Positions 1 to 13,210 of a stretch of DNA of 64,000 nucleotides are shown here, in pieces. Location of the stretch: assembly GCA_036417435.1 (NCBI GenBank), contig CM070910.1:15627501-15691500 (forward strand), given 5' to 3'. Each line of letters opens with the position of its first letter. Within the stretch, counting starts at the first letter, position 1. The stretch comes from Inia geoffrensis (Eukaryota > Chordata > Mammalia > Artiodactyla > Iniidae). Below the pieces are notes generated by a model. That model had not been told where the DNA came from. It was given only the letters and a program-made list of their open reading frames with translations, and ran no database searches. The position numbers were made by a program, and so were the translations under genes.

Positions 1-498
1 CACTCATCTTCCATCCTCTGGGGTCGGGTCTGCTGTCCCTTCATACCACCCTCTCCAGAGGCTGCCACCACCTCAGGGGGTGTCTCTTTCAGATTCCATG
101 AGATCCCAAACTCAAACCCTTCTTGGGACAGCAGCAGGGCCCCGGCCAAGAGGTGGACCTCCCAGCCCACAGGCTGTCCTGGCTTCCCACTGCCACCCAG
201 GTAGCCTCTTTCTGGCCACATTTGTGGCACTGTGACCTCAGGCTAAATAAATCTCATTTCTCTCTTCTTGCCTCTAAGTCTCTTCCATTAGTTCCCTTTA
301 TTGGCTCTGAACTTGCTCCAAATGATGTCCTACCAAACTTTTCCTCAGGAGGCCCGACTGTGTCTGGCTCTAGAGGGGGGTGCTGGCTGGGGTGGGGCGT
401 AGACTGGGAGATGGCGTATCTCAGGGACCACAGGATGGGCTCACTGACACGCCTGGTCTTGCTGCTTTAGATTCTCGCTGTGAATAAAATGTTTCCCG

Positions 499-584
<86 letters not shown>

Positions 585-2124
585 TTTTTTTTTCAAAAGA
601 CAAAGACAAATAAAGCTGAGTAAAGAGAGCAAACATTTGCTTTGTGTCTTAAGACATTTCTTTAACACCTTTCCAAAAGCTGAGCCCCTTAACACATGCA
701 ACATAAAATGAGTGGCAATTTTAAGAGGGTTAAGGAATTGTTAAATTATAAAAGATAATTTTCAGTACGTTAAAGATAATAGTTTTCCTCTCCATCAGTA
801 TGTGTACAGAAGAGAAGAGACTCAGGCCACTGATGTAACCGTATGAAAAATAAAGGAATGTGTGGCAAAGGAATAGTCAAAATACTTGAACTGAAAACAA
901 AGGAGAGTGACCATTTTTACAGCCCCGCCTTAGACACTGAACAGTTGATTTGGATGACTAGCTCTAGCACATCTGTATCTACATGATCTGGAAGGCATAA
1001 ATTACTAACACACAGGAAAATTCTGGGGGGAGGGGGTGGGAGAAGTAAACTATAGCTCTTTAAGCATCTGATGAAGTTATCTGGTGAGATTCACTGTCCT
1101 CACCTATAAGCAGGTCTTGATCCAGCATGCGTGTGCCATCTAGTGGATTCACAATAACCGCCTTGAGCTGGAAATGTCAATAGATTCAGTTCAGAAAGGT
1201 GCTTTGAATTTCCCATCAACTACAAAGAAAGGGGGTTGAAAGAGTATTTCTATGGCATCCACGTGTAGCTATTTCCAAATTACGTAAGCCAGTTATGGAG
1301 TGAGAGCTAATGAACTTCACACAAGTTCCTGATTTCATCATTTAAAAGCATTCACTCAAATGTCAAAGTGTGTATTGTGCCTGGACACCAAAGACACCAA
1401 CCAGCTCTGTAGACGGTCCCTGCCCTCCAGTTTAACTGCTGAGTAGAGGAGCTACAGACTTCTCTTTCCTTCTGTTTATAAGGTGCTAAGAAGTAGTGAT
1501 AGTACTAGTAGCAACTAATAAAGATACAGAAGGATTCCCAAACTCAATAGCCATCCTTTGGATAACCAAAGGCTGCTCTTCACAAAGTAACAACATTGAC
1601 CTGCTGAATCTCTTGCTCTGAACTGGTGATGATGGTTGCTAATTTTTGCTTGGGATGTGAAGCCTCGCCACACCAGCTCTGGCTCTCTCTTTACCTGGAG
1701 TCTCCTGCTCCCTGACCTGTGTTATGGAGGTCATCAGTACCCGGCGAAAGTTGTCCCCAGCCCTCAGATTTCCCCAGTTCTGCGAAGTTCTCGGATCATC
1801 CATTTACACGCTCAACTGGGAGGTTCTGTGCCAACCGCAGTGAAAGAGTCAGAGGAAACTCAGGGAAGAAAAAAATAGAAAACTTCCAGCGTTCATTTTA
1901 CAAGTTGCTGTGGAATGATTACGCATTTCATACAGCTCTATAGAAACATATGAATGTACAGAATGGTAAACAAGCTGAGATGAGAAGGAAGTGAGGCTGG
2001 GGCAAAAGCCTCTGCATCCTTTGGAAACATTGGTAAAATTGAAATGTGTCACATTTTAAAAACATAATCTACTCTTGAAACTAGAATATTCCAAATAATT
2101 GATAACATTTATCGGTTTATTTCT
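1..2124. other. intergenic, no gene recognised
   Basis: Apart from the CT repeat at 500-584, I see no exon, RNA gene or named repeat in this stretch. Open frames are short and without recognisable content. Confidence 0.7.
500..584 (+). repeat. (CT)n microsatellite
   Basis: About 85 bp of CT repeats with two interruptions, followed by a T-run. The Arg/Glu-only open frame on the minus strand (441-704) comes from this repeat. Confidence 0.97.
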
Positions 2125-2680
2125 TGTTTTTGTTGTTGCTGTTGTGGTTGAGATACAATTCACATAATGTAAAATTGACCATTTTAAAGCATTTGGTCAT
2201 TCACAGAGTTGGGCAACCATCGCCTCAGACTAATTTTAGAAGATTTTCATTACTCCCCAGAGAAACCCCATACCCCATACCTCCCTCACTCCCTGTCCCT
2301 CTTCCCACGCCAGCCTCTGGCAGCCAATAATCTACTTTTTAGCTCTACGGATTTACCTATTCTATATATTTCATATAAATGGTAACATAGAGTATGTGGT
2401 CTTTGATGTTTGGCTTCTTGCACTTAACACGTTTAAAGTTCATTCACCTTGTAGCGTTATAGTCCTTAATTCCTTTTATGGCTGAACGATAGGTAGTCCA
2501 TTGTATGACTATGTAACACATCATTTATTATACATTCAGTAGTTAATGGACACTTGGGTTGTTTCTACTTCGGGCTTTATTATGAATAATGCTGCTATGA
2601 ACATTCATGTCCAAATTTTTATAGAAACATGTTTTCAATGCTCTTGAGGGTATACATGCATACATATATACATATGTAAA
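2125..2680 (-). mobile_element. old L1 3' end fragment
   Basis: Reads, on the plus strand, as the reversed L1 tail: 'ttgagatacaattcacataatg', 'ttcatataaatgg', 'gaataatgctgctatgaacattc'. Much diverged. Confidence 0.75.
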
Positions 2681-2757
2681 GTCTAATCTGGAGCCAGAAA
2701 GCCAGTCACCATGGGCTTTATGAAGTCATGACTTTCACGTAGAAAAGAGATGAAATG

Positions 2758-2972
2758 GGGGCTTCCCTGGTGGCGCAGTGGTTGAGAGTCCACGTGCCGA
2801 TGCAGGGGACACGGGTTCGTGCCCCGATGCAGGAAGATCCCACATGCCGCAGAGCGGCTGGGCCCGTGAGCCATGGCCGCTGAGCCTGCGCGTCCGGAGC
2901 CTGTGCTCCGCAACGGGAGAGGCCACAACAGTTAGAGGCTTGCGTATCGCAAAAAAAAAAAAAAAAAAAAAA
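2758..2972 (+). mobile_element. CHR-type SINE
   Basis: Cetacean tRNA-derived SINE with a 'gcttccctggtggcgcagtgg' type A-box head, a B box ggttcgtgccc and a 26-A tail. The target duplication aaaagagatgaaatg (2743-2757 and 2973-2987) is exact, so the insertion is young. Confidence 0.95.
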
Positions 2973-3896
2973 AAAAGAGATGAAATGTTATTGTAATGTG
3001 CCGCTGAGAACATCCATTTCCTTATTGGCATCCACAAATTTCTGCTGGTGATTAATACCTTCCCTTCAAAAGTGACTCACAAGGGAATAATTGTCTCGGA
3101 GAAAGGAGCAAATGAGCTGGGACCAAGGAGGGTCTTGTGAGGTTTTACGCATGCTTTTCTAATGCTTTTTTCTTGTATTCAACAAAAGGATGCAAAATTA
3201 CAAAATGTAAATACTCACTAATACAAAGTGCTGGATTCATGTGCGTTTTTATCTTCTCAATACTTGCCTACATTTTTCAAATGACCAAAATAATATTTCA
3301 AAAAACAAATCCATAGATGTTTGGACATGTAGGTACATGTGAAACCATTAATGCCACAGTTCCTTTTGACATGGCTAAAGGAGGCGGGTCACAGATTTCA
3401 TATTTTATCACAAGAAAGTTAACATACATCAGTAAAAACATAATTAAAAAACCACTTCAGAATGGTTACCATAATGTTCATAGTTTCTTCTAGGAGAGCA
3501 ATTCACCTTCCAGCACTAGAGGAGAGAGGGAATACCCAGAATCCCCCTGGCTCTGTGGACTCGTCACAGGAGCCTCAATAAAAAGCTTCTGTTTGAAGAG
3601 CTAGGCCCTTAGGAAATGAACTCATACAAATTCTTAGTGCTGCAAATTTACTGCACATGTTGGCAACTAGGAAGAAATAAAGCAAATGGTTCACAAACAT
3701 TATTTCTAAGTTACAAGATCAACGGGAGATTTCTTTTCCTACTCTTTATACATGTTCCAAAGTTTTTACAGAAAAAAAAATTTATTTTAATATATCCTCT
3801 TTTGTCTTCCACTGTTTTAATATTCATCTAGAAGTTTATATGCTCTAACACTATTGAAGCTGCAAGCACTTTATTTTTTTTTCTTTTTAAACTTTT

Positions 3897-4098
3897 TTTT
3901 TTTTTGCGGTACGCGGGCCTCACACTGTTGTGGCCTCTCCCGTTGCGGAGCACAGGCTCCAGACGCGCAGGCTCAGCGGCCATGGCTCACGGGCCCAGCC
4001 GCCCCGCGGGCATGTGGGATCTTCCCGGACCGGGGCACGAACCCGTGTCCCCTGCATCGGCAGGCGGACTCTCAACCACTGCGCCACCAGCGAAGCCC
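3897..4098 (-). mobile_element. CHR-type SINE
   Basis: Same family, reversed, with the T-run at the left. It is flanked by aaactttt (3889-3896 and 4099-4106). The open frames over it are translations of the SINE, not genes. Confidence 0.93.
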
Positions 4099-4545
4099 AA
4101 ACTTTTAATTTATGGTAATAATTTAAGGATGGGCAGGTACTATTAAACATTTTTTTAATCATTGATTTTAGGTGGTAGCCATATGAGCCTGGCTTGAGGG
4201 AAAGAGAAAATTCACCATTTCATTCAAACAACTGGTTAATTTGAAAACTAGTGCTTAGAAATTGGTGATAGGACTTAAATCAACCAATTCTTTTAAAGTA
4301 AAACATTTTGGCTAAATTAAACTATTTCTCCCCCTTCCCCCTTCCCTTTCCATTAACTCTAGAATATAGGTACAACTTTTATTTATTTATTTGAATTTTA
4401 TTTTATTTATTTTTTTATATAGCAAGTTCTTATTAGTTATCTATTATATATACATCAGTATATACATGTCAATCCCAATCGCCCAATTCATCCCACCACC
4501 CCCACCCCCGCCACTTTCCCCATTTGGTATCCATATGTTTGTTCT

Positions 4546-7500
4546 CTACATCTGTGTCTCTATTTCTGCCTTGCAAACTGGTTCATCTGTACCATTTTTC
4601 CAGATTCCACGTGTATGTGTTAATATATGATATGTGTTTTTCTCTTTCTGACTTACTTCACTCTGTATGACAGTCTCTAGATCCATCCACGTCTCAACAA
4701 ATGACCCAATTTCGTTCCTTTTTATGGCTGAGTAATATTCCATTGTATATATGTACCACATCTTCTTTATCCATTCATTTGTCAATGGGCATTTAGGTTG
4801 CTTCCATGACCTGGTTATTGTAAACAGTGCTGCAATGAACATTGGGGTGCGAGTGTCTTTCTGAATTATGGTTTTCTCTGGATATATGCCCAGGAGTGGG
4901 GTTGCTGGGTCATTTGGAATTCTATTTTTAGTTTTTTAGGGTCCTCCATACTGCTCTCCATACTGGCTGTATTAATTTACATTCCCACCAACAGTGCAAG
5001 AGGGTTCCCTTTTCTCCACACCCTCTCCAGCATTCGTTGTTTGTAGATTTTCTGATGATGCCCATTCTAACCAGTGTGAGGTGATACCTCATTGTAGTTT
5101 TGATTTGCATTTCTCTAATAATTAGTGATGTTGAGCAGCTTTTCATGTGCCTCTTGACCATCTGTATGTCTTCTTTGGAGAGATGTCTATTTAAGTCTTC
5201 TGCCCATTTTTGGATTGGGTTGTTTTTTTAATATTGAGCTGAAGAACTGTTTATATATTTTGGAGATTAATCCTTTGTCCATTGATTTGTTTGCAAATAT
5301 TTTCTCCCATTCTGAGGGTTGTCTTTTCGTCTTGTTTATGGTTTCCTTTGATGTACAAAAGCTTCTAAGTTTCATTAGGTCCCATTTGTTTCTTTTTGTT
5401 TTTATTTCCATTTCTCTAGGAAGTGGGTCAAAATATCTTGCTGTGAATTATGTCAAAGAGTGTTCTTCCTATGATTTCCTCTAAGAGTTTTATAATGTCC
5501 AGTCTTACATTTAGGTCTTTAATCCATTTTGAGTTTATTTCTGTGTATGGTGTTAGGGAGTGTTCTAATTTCATTCTTTTACATGTAGCTGTCCAGTTTT
5601 CCCAGCACCACTTATTGAAGAGACTGTCTTTTCTCCATTGTATATCCTTGCCTCCTTTGTCATAGATTAGTTGACCATAGGTGTTTGGGTTTATCTCTGG
5701 CTTTTCTATCCTGTATCGCTGTTTTTGTGCCAGTACCATATTGATCTGTATTTCTGTTTTTGTGCCAGTACCATATTATCTTGATTACTGTAGCTTTGTA
5801 GTATAGTCTGAAGTCAGGGAGTCTGATTCCTCCAGCTCCATTTTTTTCTCCTGAAGATGGCTTTGGCTATTTGGGGTCTTCTGTGTCTCCACACAAGTTT
5901 TAAGATTTTTTGTTCTAGTTCTGTAAAAAATGCCGTTGGTAATTTGATAGGGATTGCATTGAACCTGTAGATTGCTTTGGGTAGTATAGTCATTTTCACA
6001 AAATTGATTCTTCCAATCCAAGAACATGGTATATCTCTCCATCTGTTTGTGTCATCTTTGATTTCTTTCATCAGTGTCTTATAGTTTTCTGAGTACAGGT
6101 CTTTTACCTCCTTAGGTAGGTTTTATTCCTAGGTATTTTATTCTTTTTGTTGCAGTGGTGAATGGGATTGTTTCCTTAATTTCTCTTTCTGATCTTTCGT
6201 TGTTGGTGCATAGGAATGCAAGAGATTTCTCGACATTAATTTTGTATCCTGCAATGTGACTAAATTCATTGATTAGCTCTAGTAGTTTTCTGGTGGCATC
6301 TTTAGGATTTTATATGTATAGTATCATGTCATTTGCAAACAGTGACAGTTTTACTTCTTCTTTTCCAATTTACATTCCTTTTATTTCTTTTTCTTCTCTG
6401 ATAGCTGTGGCTAGGACTTCCAAAATTATGTTGAATAATAATGGTGAAAGTGGACATCCTTGTCTTGTTCCTGATGTTAGAGGAAATGCTTTCAGTTTTT
6501 CACCATTGAGAATGATGTTTGCTGTGGGTTTGTCATATATGGCCTTTATTATGTTGAGGTAGTTTCCCTCTATGCCCACTTTCTGGAGAGTTTTTATCAC
6601 AAATGGGTGTTGAATTTTGTTAAAAGTTTTTTCTGCATCTATTGAGATGATCATATGGTTTTTATTCTTCAGTCTGTTACTATGGTGTACCACACTGATT
6701 GATTTGCCTATATTGAAGAATCCTTGCATCCCTGGGATAAATCCCAATTGATCATGGTATATGATCCTTTCAATGTGTTGTTGGATTTCTGTTTGTTAGT
6801 ATTTTATTGAGGATTTTTGCATCTATATTCATCAGTGATATCAGTCTGTGATTTTCTTTTTTTGTAGTATCTTTGTCCGGTTTTGGTATCAGGGTGATGG
6901 TGGTCTCGTAGAATGAGTTTGGGAGTGTTCCTCCCTCAGCGATATTTTGGAAAATTTTGAGAAGGATGGGTGTTAGCTCTTCTCTAAATGTTTGATAGAA
7001 TTCACCTATGAAGTCATCTGGTCCTGGACTTTCGTTTGTTGGAAGATTTTTAATCATGGTTTCAATATCATTGCTTTTGATCAGTCTGTTCATATTTTCT
7101 GTTTCTTCCTGGTTCAGTCTTAGAAGGTTATACCTTTCTAAGAATTAGTCCATTTCTTCCAGGTTATCCATTTTATTGGCATAGAGTTGCTTGTAGTAGT
7201 CTCTTATGATGCTTTGTATTTCTGCGGTGTCCATCCTAACTTCTTTTTCATTTCTAATTTTATTGATTTGAGCCCTCTCCCTCTTTTTCTTGATAAGCCT
7301 GGCTAAAGGTTTCCCAATTTTGTTTATCTTCTCAAAGAACCAGCTTTTAGTTTTATTGATCTTTACTCTTGTTTTCTTTGTTTCTATTTCATTTATTTCT
7401 GCTCTGATCTTTATGATTTCTTTCCTTCTACTAACACTGGGTTTTCTTTGTTCTTTCTCTAGTTCCTTTAGGTGTAAAGTTAGATTGTTTATTTGAGATT

Positions 7501-8370
7501 TTTCTTGGTTCTTGAGGTAGGATTGTATTGCTATAAACTTCCCTCTTAGAACTGCTTTTGCTGCATCCCATAAGTTTTGGATTGTCGTGTTTTCATTATC
7601 ATTTTTCTCTAGATATTTTTTGATTACCTCTTTGATATCTTCAGTGATCTCTTGGTTATTTAGTAATGTATTGTTTAGCCTCCATGTGTTTGTGTTTTTT
7701 ATGCTTTTTTCCCTGTAATTGATTTCTAATTTCATAGCATTGTGGTCAGAAAATATGCTTGATATGATTTCAATTTCCTTAAATTTACCAAGGCTTGATT
7801 AGTGACCCAAGATGTGATCTATCTTGATGAATGTTCTGTGTTCACTTGAAAGTATAATCTGCTGTTTTCAGATGGAATGTCCTATAAATATCAATTAAAT
7901 CTACCTGATTTATTGCGTCATTTAAAGCTTTTGTTTCCTTATTTATTTTCTGTCTGGATGATTTGTCCATTGGTGTAAGTAAGGTGTTAAAGTCCCCCAC
8001 TATTATTGTGTTGCTGTTGATTTCCCCTTTTATAGCTGTTAACATTTGCCTTATGCATTGTTGTGCTCCTATGTTGGGTGCATATATATTTATAATTGTT
8101 ATATCTTCTTCTTGGATGGATCCCTTGATCGTTATATAGTGCCCTTCCTTGCCTCTTGTAACATTCTTTATTTTAAAGTCTATTTTATCTGATATGAGTA
8201 TTGCTACTCCAGCTTTCTTTTGATTTCCATTTGCATGGAATATCTTTTTCCATCCCCTCACTTTCAGTCTGTATGTGTCCCTAGGTCTGAAGTGGGTCTC
8301 TTGCAGACAGCATATATATGGGTCTTGTTTTTATATCCATTCAGAGAGCCTTGTCTTTTGGTTAGAGCAT
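4546..8370 (-). pseudogene. L1 ORF2 remnant (endonuclease, reverse transcriptase)
   Basis: The endonuclease part reads TIINIYAPNIGAQQ and IIVGDFNTLL at 7842-8261. A linker is at 7145-7735. The reverse transcriptase lies at 6370-7093 ([44 protein letters not shown]). The C-terminal cysteine region ([20 protein letters not shown]) is at 4928-5161, and the tail (YIYTMEYYSAIKRNE) is at 4546-4842. Several frameshifts and stops separate these blocks, so the element cannot encode an active enzyme. Confidence 0.92.
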
Positions 8371-8480
8371 TTAATCCATTCACATTTAAGGTAATTGTCA
8401 ATATGTATGTTCTTATTACTATTTTCTTAATTGTTTTGGGTTTGTTTTTGTAGGTCCTTTTCTTATCTTGTGTTTCCCAC

Positions 8481-9364
8481 TTAGAGAAGTTCCTTTAGCA
8501 TCTGTTGTAGAGCTGGTTTGGTGGTGCTGAATTCTCTTAGCTTTTGCTTGTCTGTTAAGCCTTTGATTTCTCCATTGAATCTGAATGAGATCCTTGCCAG
8601 GTAGAGTAATCTTGGTTGAAGGTTCTTCCCTTTCATCACTTTAAGTATATCATGCCACTCCCTTCTGGCTTGTAGAGTTTCTGCTGACAAATCAGCTGTT
8701 AACGTTATGGGAGTTCCCTTGTATGTTATTTGTTGTTTTTCCCTTGTTGTTTTTAATAATTTTTCTTTGTCTTTTTTTTTTTTTTTTTTTTTGCCAGTTT
8801 GATTACCATGTGTCTCGGCATGTTTCTCCTTTTGTTTATCCTGCCTGGGACTCTCTGTGCTTCCTGGACTTAGGTGGCTATTTTCTTTCTCATGTTAGGG
8901 AAGTTTTCAACTATAATCTCTTCAAATATTTTCTTGGGTCCTTTCTCTCTCTCTTCTCCTTCTGGGACCCCTATAATGTGAATGTTGGTGTTTTTAGTGT
9001 TATCCCAGAGGTTTCTTAGGCTGTCTTCATTTCTTTTTCTTCTTTTTTCTTTATTCTGTTCTGTGGCAGTGATTTCCACCATCTGTCTTCCAGGTCACTT
9101 ATCCGTTCCTCTGCGTCAGTTATTCTGCTATTGATTCTTTCTAGTGTACTTTTCTTTCAGTTATTGTATTGTTCATCTCTGTTTGTTCTTTAATTCTTCT
9201 AGGTCTTTGTTAAACATTCCTTGCATCTTCTTGATCTTTGCCTCCATTCTTTTCCCGAGGTCCTGGATCATCTTCACTATCATTATTCTGAATTCTTTTT
9301 CTGGAATGTTGCCTATCTCCACTTCATTCAGTTGCTTTTCTGGGGTTTTATCTTGTTCCTTCAA
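8481..9364 (-). pseudogene. L1 ORF1 remnant
   Basis: Minus-strand pieces read as the L1 RNA-binding protein in order. A Lys/Glu-rich coiled-coil part (EKEFRIMIVKMIQDLGKRM) is at 9173-9364. The central RRM-like part (NTNIHIIGVPEGEE) is at 8870-9082. The C-terminal domain (MSAETLQARREWHDI … KPALQQMLKELL) is at 8481-8690. Frames change between the pieces, so no intact protein is made. Confidence 0.88.
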
Positions 9365-9880
9365 CTAGAACATAGTCCTCTGCCTTTTCATTTTGTCCAT
9401 CTTTCTGTGAATGTGGTTTTCGTTCCATAGACTGCAAGATTGTAGTCCTTCTTGATTCTGCTCCATTTTCTGAAGCTTTGTTGGAAGATAGCTGAGGACT
9501 ACAGGGATGCTTATGAATCTTCTCAGGACAAGAGTCCTTGTGTTGTTCGCCAGGCTCTGTTCCATGGTCCTTAAGTGTGTTAACTCCAGAATCCTTATAA
9601 TAATCCTCTGTGGTAGGGATGCTATGATCCTTTCCACAAATGAGAACACTCGATGGAGAGGTCTACAGGAGCTCGTGGTTAGGGAGTGGGCCTGGAACTT
9701 GGACCCATGTTGACGGGCTCTGGGTCCTACACTCCTGCCAGCCAGGTCCACTGCTTCTTCAGTAAGATAGGGAAGTTCATCAGCAGTTTCCATGGAAACA
9801 TTGAGGGCAGGAAGTGAAAAGCATCAGCTCCTCATTGCTTTCAGGGCTACCAAGGACATTCTAGTTTTTACTTTTAATTT

Positions 9881-10097
9881 AATTTTTTATTTTTTATTTT
9901 TTTTTGTGGTACACGGGCCTCTCACTGCTGTGGCCTCTCCCATTGAAGAGCACAGGTTCCAGACGCACAGGGTCAGCGGCCATGGCTCATGGGCCCAGCG
10001 GCTCCGCAGAATGTGGGATCCTTTCGGACCAGGGCATGAATCCGTGTCCCCTGCATCAGCAGGTGGACTCTCAACCACTGCGCCACCAGGGAAGCCC
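9881..10097 (-). mobile_element. CHR-type SINE
   Basis: Reversed copy with an A/T-rich tail at the left. The target duplication tttacttttaattt lies at 9867-9880 and 10098-10111. It sits next to the 5' side of the large L1. Confidence 0.93.
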
Positions 10098-10111
10098 TTT
10101 ACTTTTAATTT

Positions 10112-12294
10112 TAAATGTGCTATTTTCTTTTCTAGAAATATTAGTAGGCACCAGAAAAAAAAAAATTTCCCTGTTTGAAAAAAAATTTTTTTATTCTTCT
10201 TAAAAAATAGGGAAGAAAGGAGGGAGAGAGGAAGGTAGAAAGGAAGGAAGTCTCAGCCAATGAGAAGCACTGGAGGGTCGGAGGAAAGGCAAAGTCAGAG
10301 TACTTCTCTCTCTTTGTCTCAGACGGTGTCCTGGCGGTGGCCGCACAGCCCTGTGGTCCCTACCTGGCAGGCCATCTACGTTCCCAGCTTCCTCCAGGTG
10401 GCCCCTCTGTGGAGACCCCTCCCCAGCCCCTCAACTACTGGGAAAGGGAGGGTAATGGCTCATCCACCATGGCCTCAATGTCTCCTTTGGTTTGTCAGTG
10501 CTCCCATCAACTTTGCAACCAATTTCTTTTCTTAAATCCCTTTATGGAAACAAATGGTCTCTGTTTACCTGGCTGGACCTGTCTAATACACCCTGTAATA
10601 CCTTTCTTGGAATGCAGCAGCATGGGTGGCATCCATCCCTTCCAAGAGCAGGGAATGGGTGTAGAAATAGCCTTTCAATTCCTTTTTCAGTCCAAAAATC
10701 TATATTAAACGTGGTGTTTAGTTAGCCCTGGGTTCCCAGTTTGTGAACAGAAATTAAATTATAAGCTCAGAGTGCCAAAGAGTGAAGAGGTTGCACTTAG
10801 TTTAATCCCATCCTGCCACCTGCCCTCCAAATACCTACCCCTACTCTGCCCATAATTATGTGGGTTTTGTTGTAGCTTATTTATCTCATCACCAAATCTG
10901 AGAGAACCAGGCTCTTCTTTTTATTCCAAGAGTGCAGAAGATATTTTGGTGAAGTCTCCCAATCATCCAATGATAGCGCCAAATTGCAGGGCTTCCCTGC
11001 AATGTGAATCCTATCAGACAATAATTACCAAGCAGCTACCATAGGCCAGGCCATGTGCCAGGTGCCCAGGGGATACCAAGCTGAACTAGTCTTGGTTCCT
11101 GCTCTCTGGGAGCTAAGAGTCTAATGGAGGGCTTGACCTGAGGAGGAAGATGGCAAGTGCCATAGCAAGGGACACCATGGATGCTCAAAAGAGAGGGATG
11201 AGCCCAGCCTTGGCCTTTGCATATGGGAGTCTGATTGGAGAATCTGGGGGGACTTCTTTAGCAAAATGATGGAAAGTTGGGCCTTAAAGGATGGGAGGAT
11301 AAAGCTGGGAGAAGGAAATGGAAAGGTTGTCTGGGTCTGAGCAGGGAGGGCAAACATGGGGAATTGAGGGCCCACAAAATGGTCCAATTTGACTAAGCAG
11401 CAGTGGTGAGACACCCCAGTGCTGGATTCTTGGCCTAGTTCTCTTTCATATACTCTGAACAAAGGCTCAGAAAAGCACTCTCTCTCTCTGTCTCTCTCTC
11501 TCTCTCTCTCTCCAGGCATCTGAGTCTGGCAGAGCTGGTCCTTGGGGAGTAAAAGACACTGTTACTGCCTCTGTGACTCACATCCCCAGCCCCTCTCTGC
11601 CCCCATCCCGTGCTTCCCGCTCCCTTTCTCCAACTGCCCGTCTTCAACCCCACTTTGGGGGTTTCATTTTCAATTCCTTCAGTGGCCCTGCTGTCTGCTT
11701 GCTTGCTAAGTGATACATCCATTCCAGGCTGAATCCAAGGCAGAATGCGATGAAAACCAAATGCAAATCGACTAGAAAGAAAGGCCAGAATAAACACAAA
11801 CTTCAAGACTTCAAGCTAACAGTTTTCAAAGCTGAGTCTGGGTCTGAGCCATCCTCCAGGGCTCTGAGGCTCAGTCCAAAGCCTATCTCTGCCTCACGAG
11901 GTCTGCCGCACGAGGACGCATGGGGAGTTGGAGGGAAGGTGTCTGGGCGTTCCTTCTTCACCTTTGAAAGGCTGGTGTCATCTCAGGGCTTACACAGGGA
12001 GCCTCTGCTGGGCCAGCATTCTCTCTGCCAATGGAGTGTCCTGTTCCCCCCAACCCCTTCCCCTCTGTCACCACAGCCCCGTGGCCCCAGCAGATGCTAG
12101 CCTTCTTAAGAATCTTCAGGAACCACACCTCCTACGTCCACTGGGCACGTGGGTCCGGCTCGCCCCAGCTCAGGCACGTGGAGAGCCCACTGGCTGTCAG
12201 TGTGAGTTCACTCCAGACTTTCTTCCTGGGTACAGAACTTTGGACCCATAGCTCGAGGGACTGTGCTTCCAATAACTGCTTCCTCTTTGGCGTT
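10112..12294. other. intergenic, mostly unique
   Basis: 10990-11130 ('accataggccaggccatgtgcc … gggagctaagagtctaatgg') resembles an ancient mammalian repeat tail. The rest, including GC-richer 11520-12250, shows nothing nameable. Confidence 0.6.
11478..11514 (+). repeat. (CT)n microsatellite
   Basis: CT repeats with one GT interruption. Confidence 0.95.
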
Positions 12295-12460
12295 AGAGAG
12301 TAGCAGCCTGAGCTCAAATCCCAGCTTTGTCCTTAAGACATTTTGTAACATTGGACAAGTTACTGCACCCCTCTGGGTCACCATATCTTCAGCTAGTCAA
12401 CAAATATTCATGTTACTGTCACTGTTCTGGGCACTGCGGACATAGAGGTGAGCATGAGAG
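12295..12460 (+). repeat. MIR
   Basis: Forward: 'ctgagctcaaatcccagct', 'acattggacaagttactgc', then a short tail 'tgttctgggcactgcggac'. Confidence 0.6.
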
Positions 12461-12552
12461 ATAAGACATCTTAGAATTTAAGTCTGGTCATGGGAGATGA
12501 TCAATAAATGACTTTTAAAAATCCGGGGCAGGGGAACTTTAGGAGAACAACT

Positions 12553-12680
12553 TAGTTGAAATATCTAGTTGAAATATGAATGCCCTTTGACCCAGCAATT
12601 CTCTGCCTAGGTATATACCCTCGAGAAATTCTTAAGACATTTACACAAGGAGAAAGAATGAATATGAAAGAATTTAAATG
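12553..12680 (+). mobile_element. old L1 ORF2-end fragment
   Basis: 'ccctttgacccagcaattc' followed by 'ctaggtatataccc' is the usual end of mammalian L1 ORF2. Short and decayed. Confidence 0.5.
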
Positions 12681-12818
12681 TCAATTTGCAAGAGAAGAAT
12701 AATGTGGGACTTATTCCTACGGATGGTGCAGAGTAGTGGAAAGAAATGAACACGAGTTGCACATATCAAGGTTGACTGTCTCACAGACATACCATTGGCT
12801 TAAAAAAGCATGCCACAG

Positions 12819-13107
12819 GGCTTCCCTGGTGGCACAGTGGTTGAGAATCTGCCTGCCAATGCAGGGGACATGGGTTCGAGCCCTGGTCTGGGAAGATCCC
12901 ACATGCCGCGGAGCATCTAGGCCCGTGAACCACAGCTACTGAGCCTGCGCGTCTGGAGCCTGTGCTCCGCAACAAGAGAGGCTGCGACAGTGAGAGGCCC
13001 GCACACCGCGATGAAGAGTGGACCCTGCTCGCTGCAACTAGAGAAAGCCTGTGCATAGAAACGAAGACCCAACACAGCCAAAAATAAATTAATTAATTAA
13101 TTTTTTT
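12819..13107 (+). mobile_element. long-form CHR/tRNA-derived SINE
   Basis: Has an extended body ('gctgcaactagagaaagcc…cccaacacagccaaaaataaatt') beyond the short form and a taaa/aatt tail. The target duplication aaaaaagcatgccacag (12802-12818 and 13108-13124) is exact over 17 bp. Confidence 0.95.
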
Positions 13108-13210
13108 AAAAAAGCATGCCACAGAAAAATATGTAATGTGCAATACCATCTATGCGAAGTTAAAATATGCAAAATAATAGTACACATTATTGAGTGACAA
13201 AGCATTTTTT

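Larger units (their letters stand above)
4379..9480 (-). mobile_element. L1 (LINE-1) retrotransposon, near full length, inactive
   Basis: The 3' UTR and A-rich end lie at the left (about 4379-4540) and the 5' region at about 9370-9480. Minus-strand frames give ORF1 and ORF2 pieces in the expected order. Stops and shifts break both reading frames many times, including a 35-bp tandem duplication at 5711-5780. A T-run at 8770-8792 is an expanded A-tract in the element's sense. It is an L1 of the cetartiodactyl type by its 3' end; the 5' UTR looks truncated. Confidence 0.93.

Noticed and set aside
500..584. Tandem repeats considered as a CRISPR array
   Set aside because: Simple dinucleotide repeat in mammalian DNA, with no spacer structure.
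441..704. Arg/Glu repeat protein on the minus strand
   Set aside because: It is the translation of a (CT)n microsatellite.
2758..2900. tRNA gene suggested by A and B boxes
   Set aside because: The boxes belong to the tRNA-derived head of the SINE; no tRNA fold or anticodon arm follows.
3904..4146. A recurring open frame (…RSTGSRRAGSAAMAHGPSR…) seen at many places and suggesting a protein family
   Set aside because: Every instance (also 2683, 9904, 13252, 17140, 27909, 50807, 53892) is a translation of a CHR SINE, flanked by A-tails and target duplications.
6370..7093. Reverse transcriptase considered as a retron or other functional RT
   Set aside because: It is the L1 ORF2 RT in the expected order with endonuclease and C-terminal cysteine region, broken by frameshifts.
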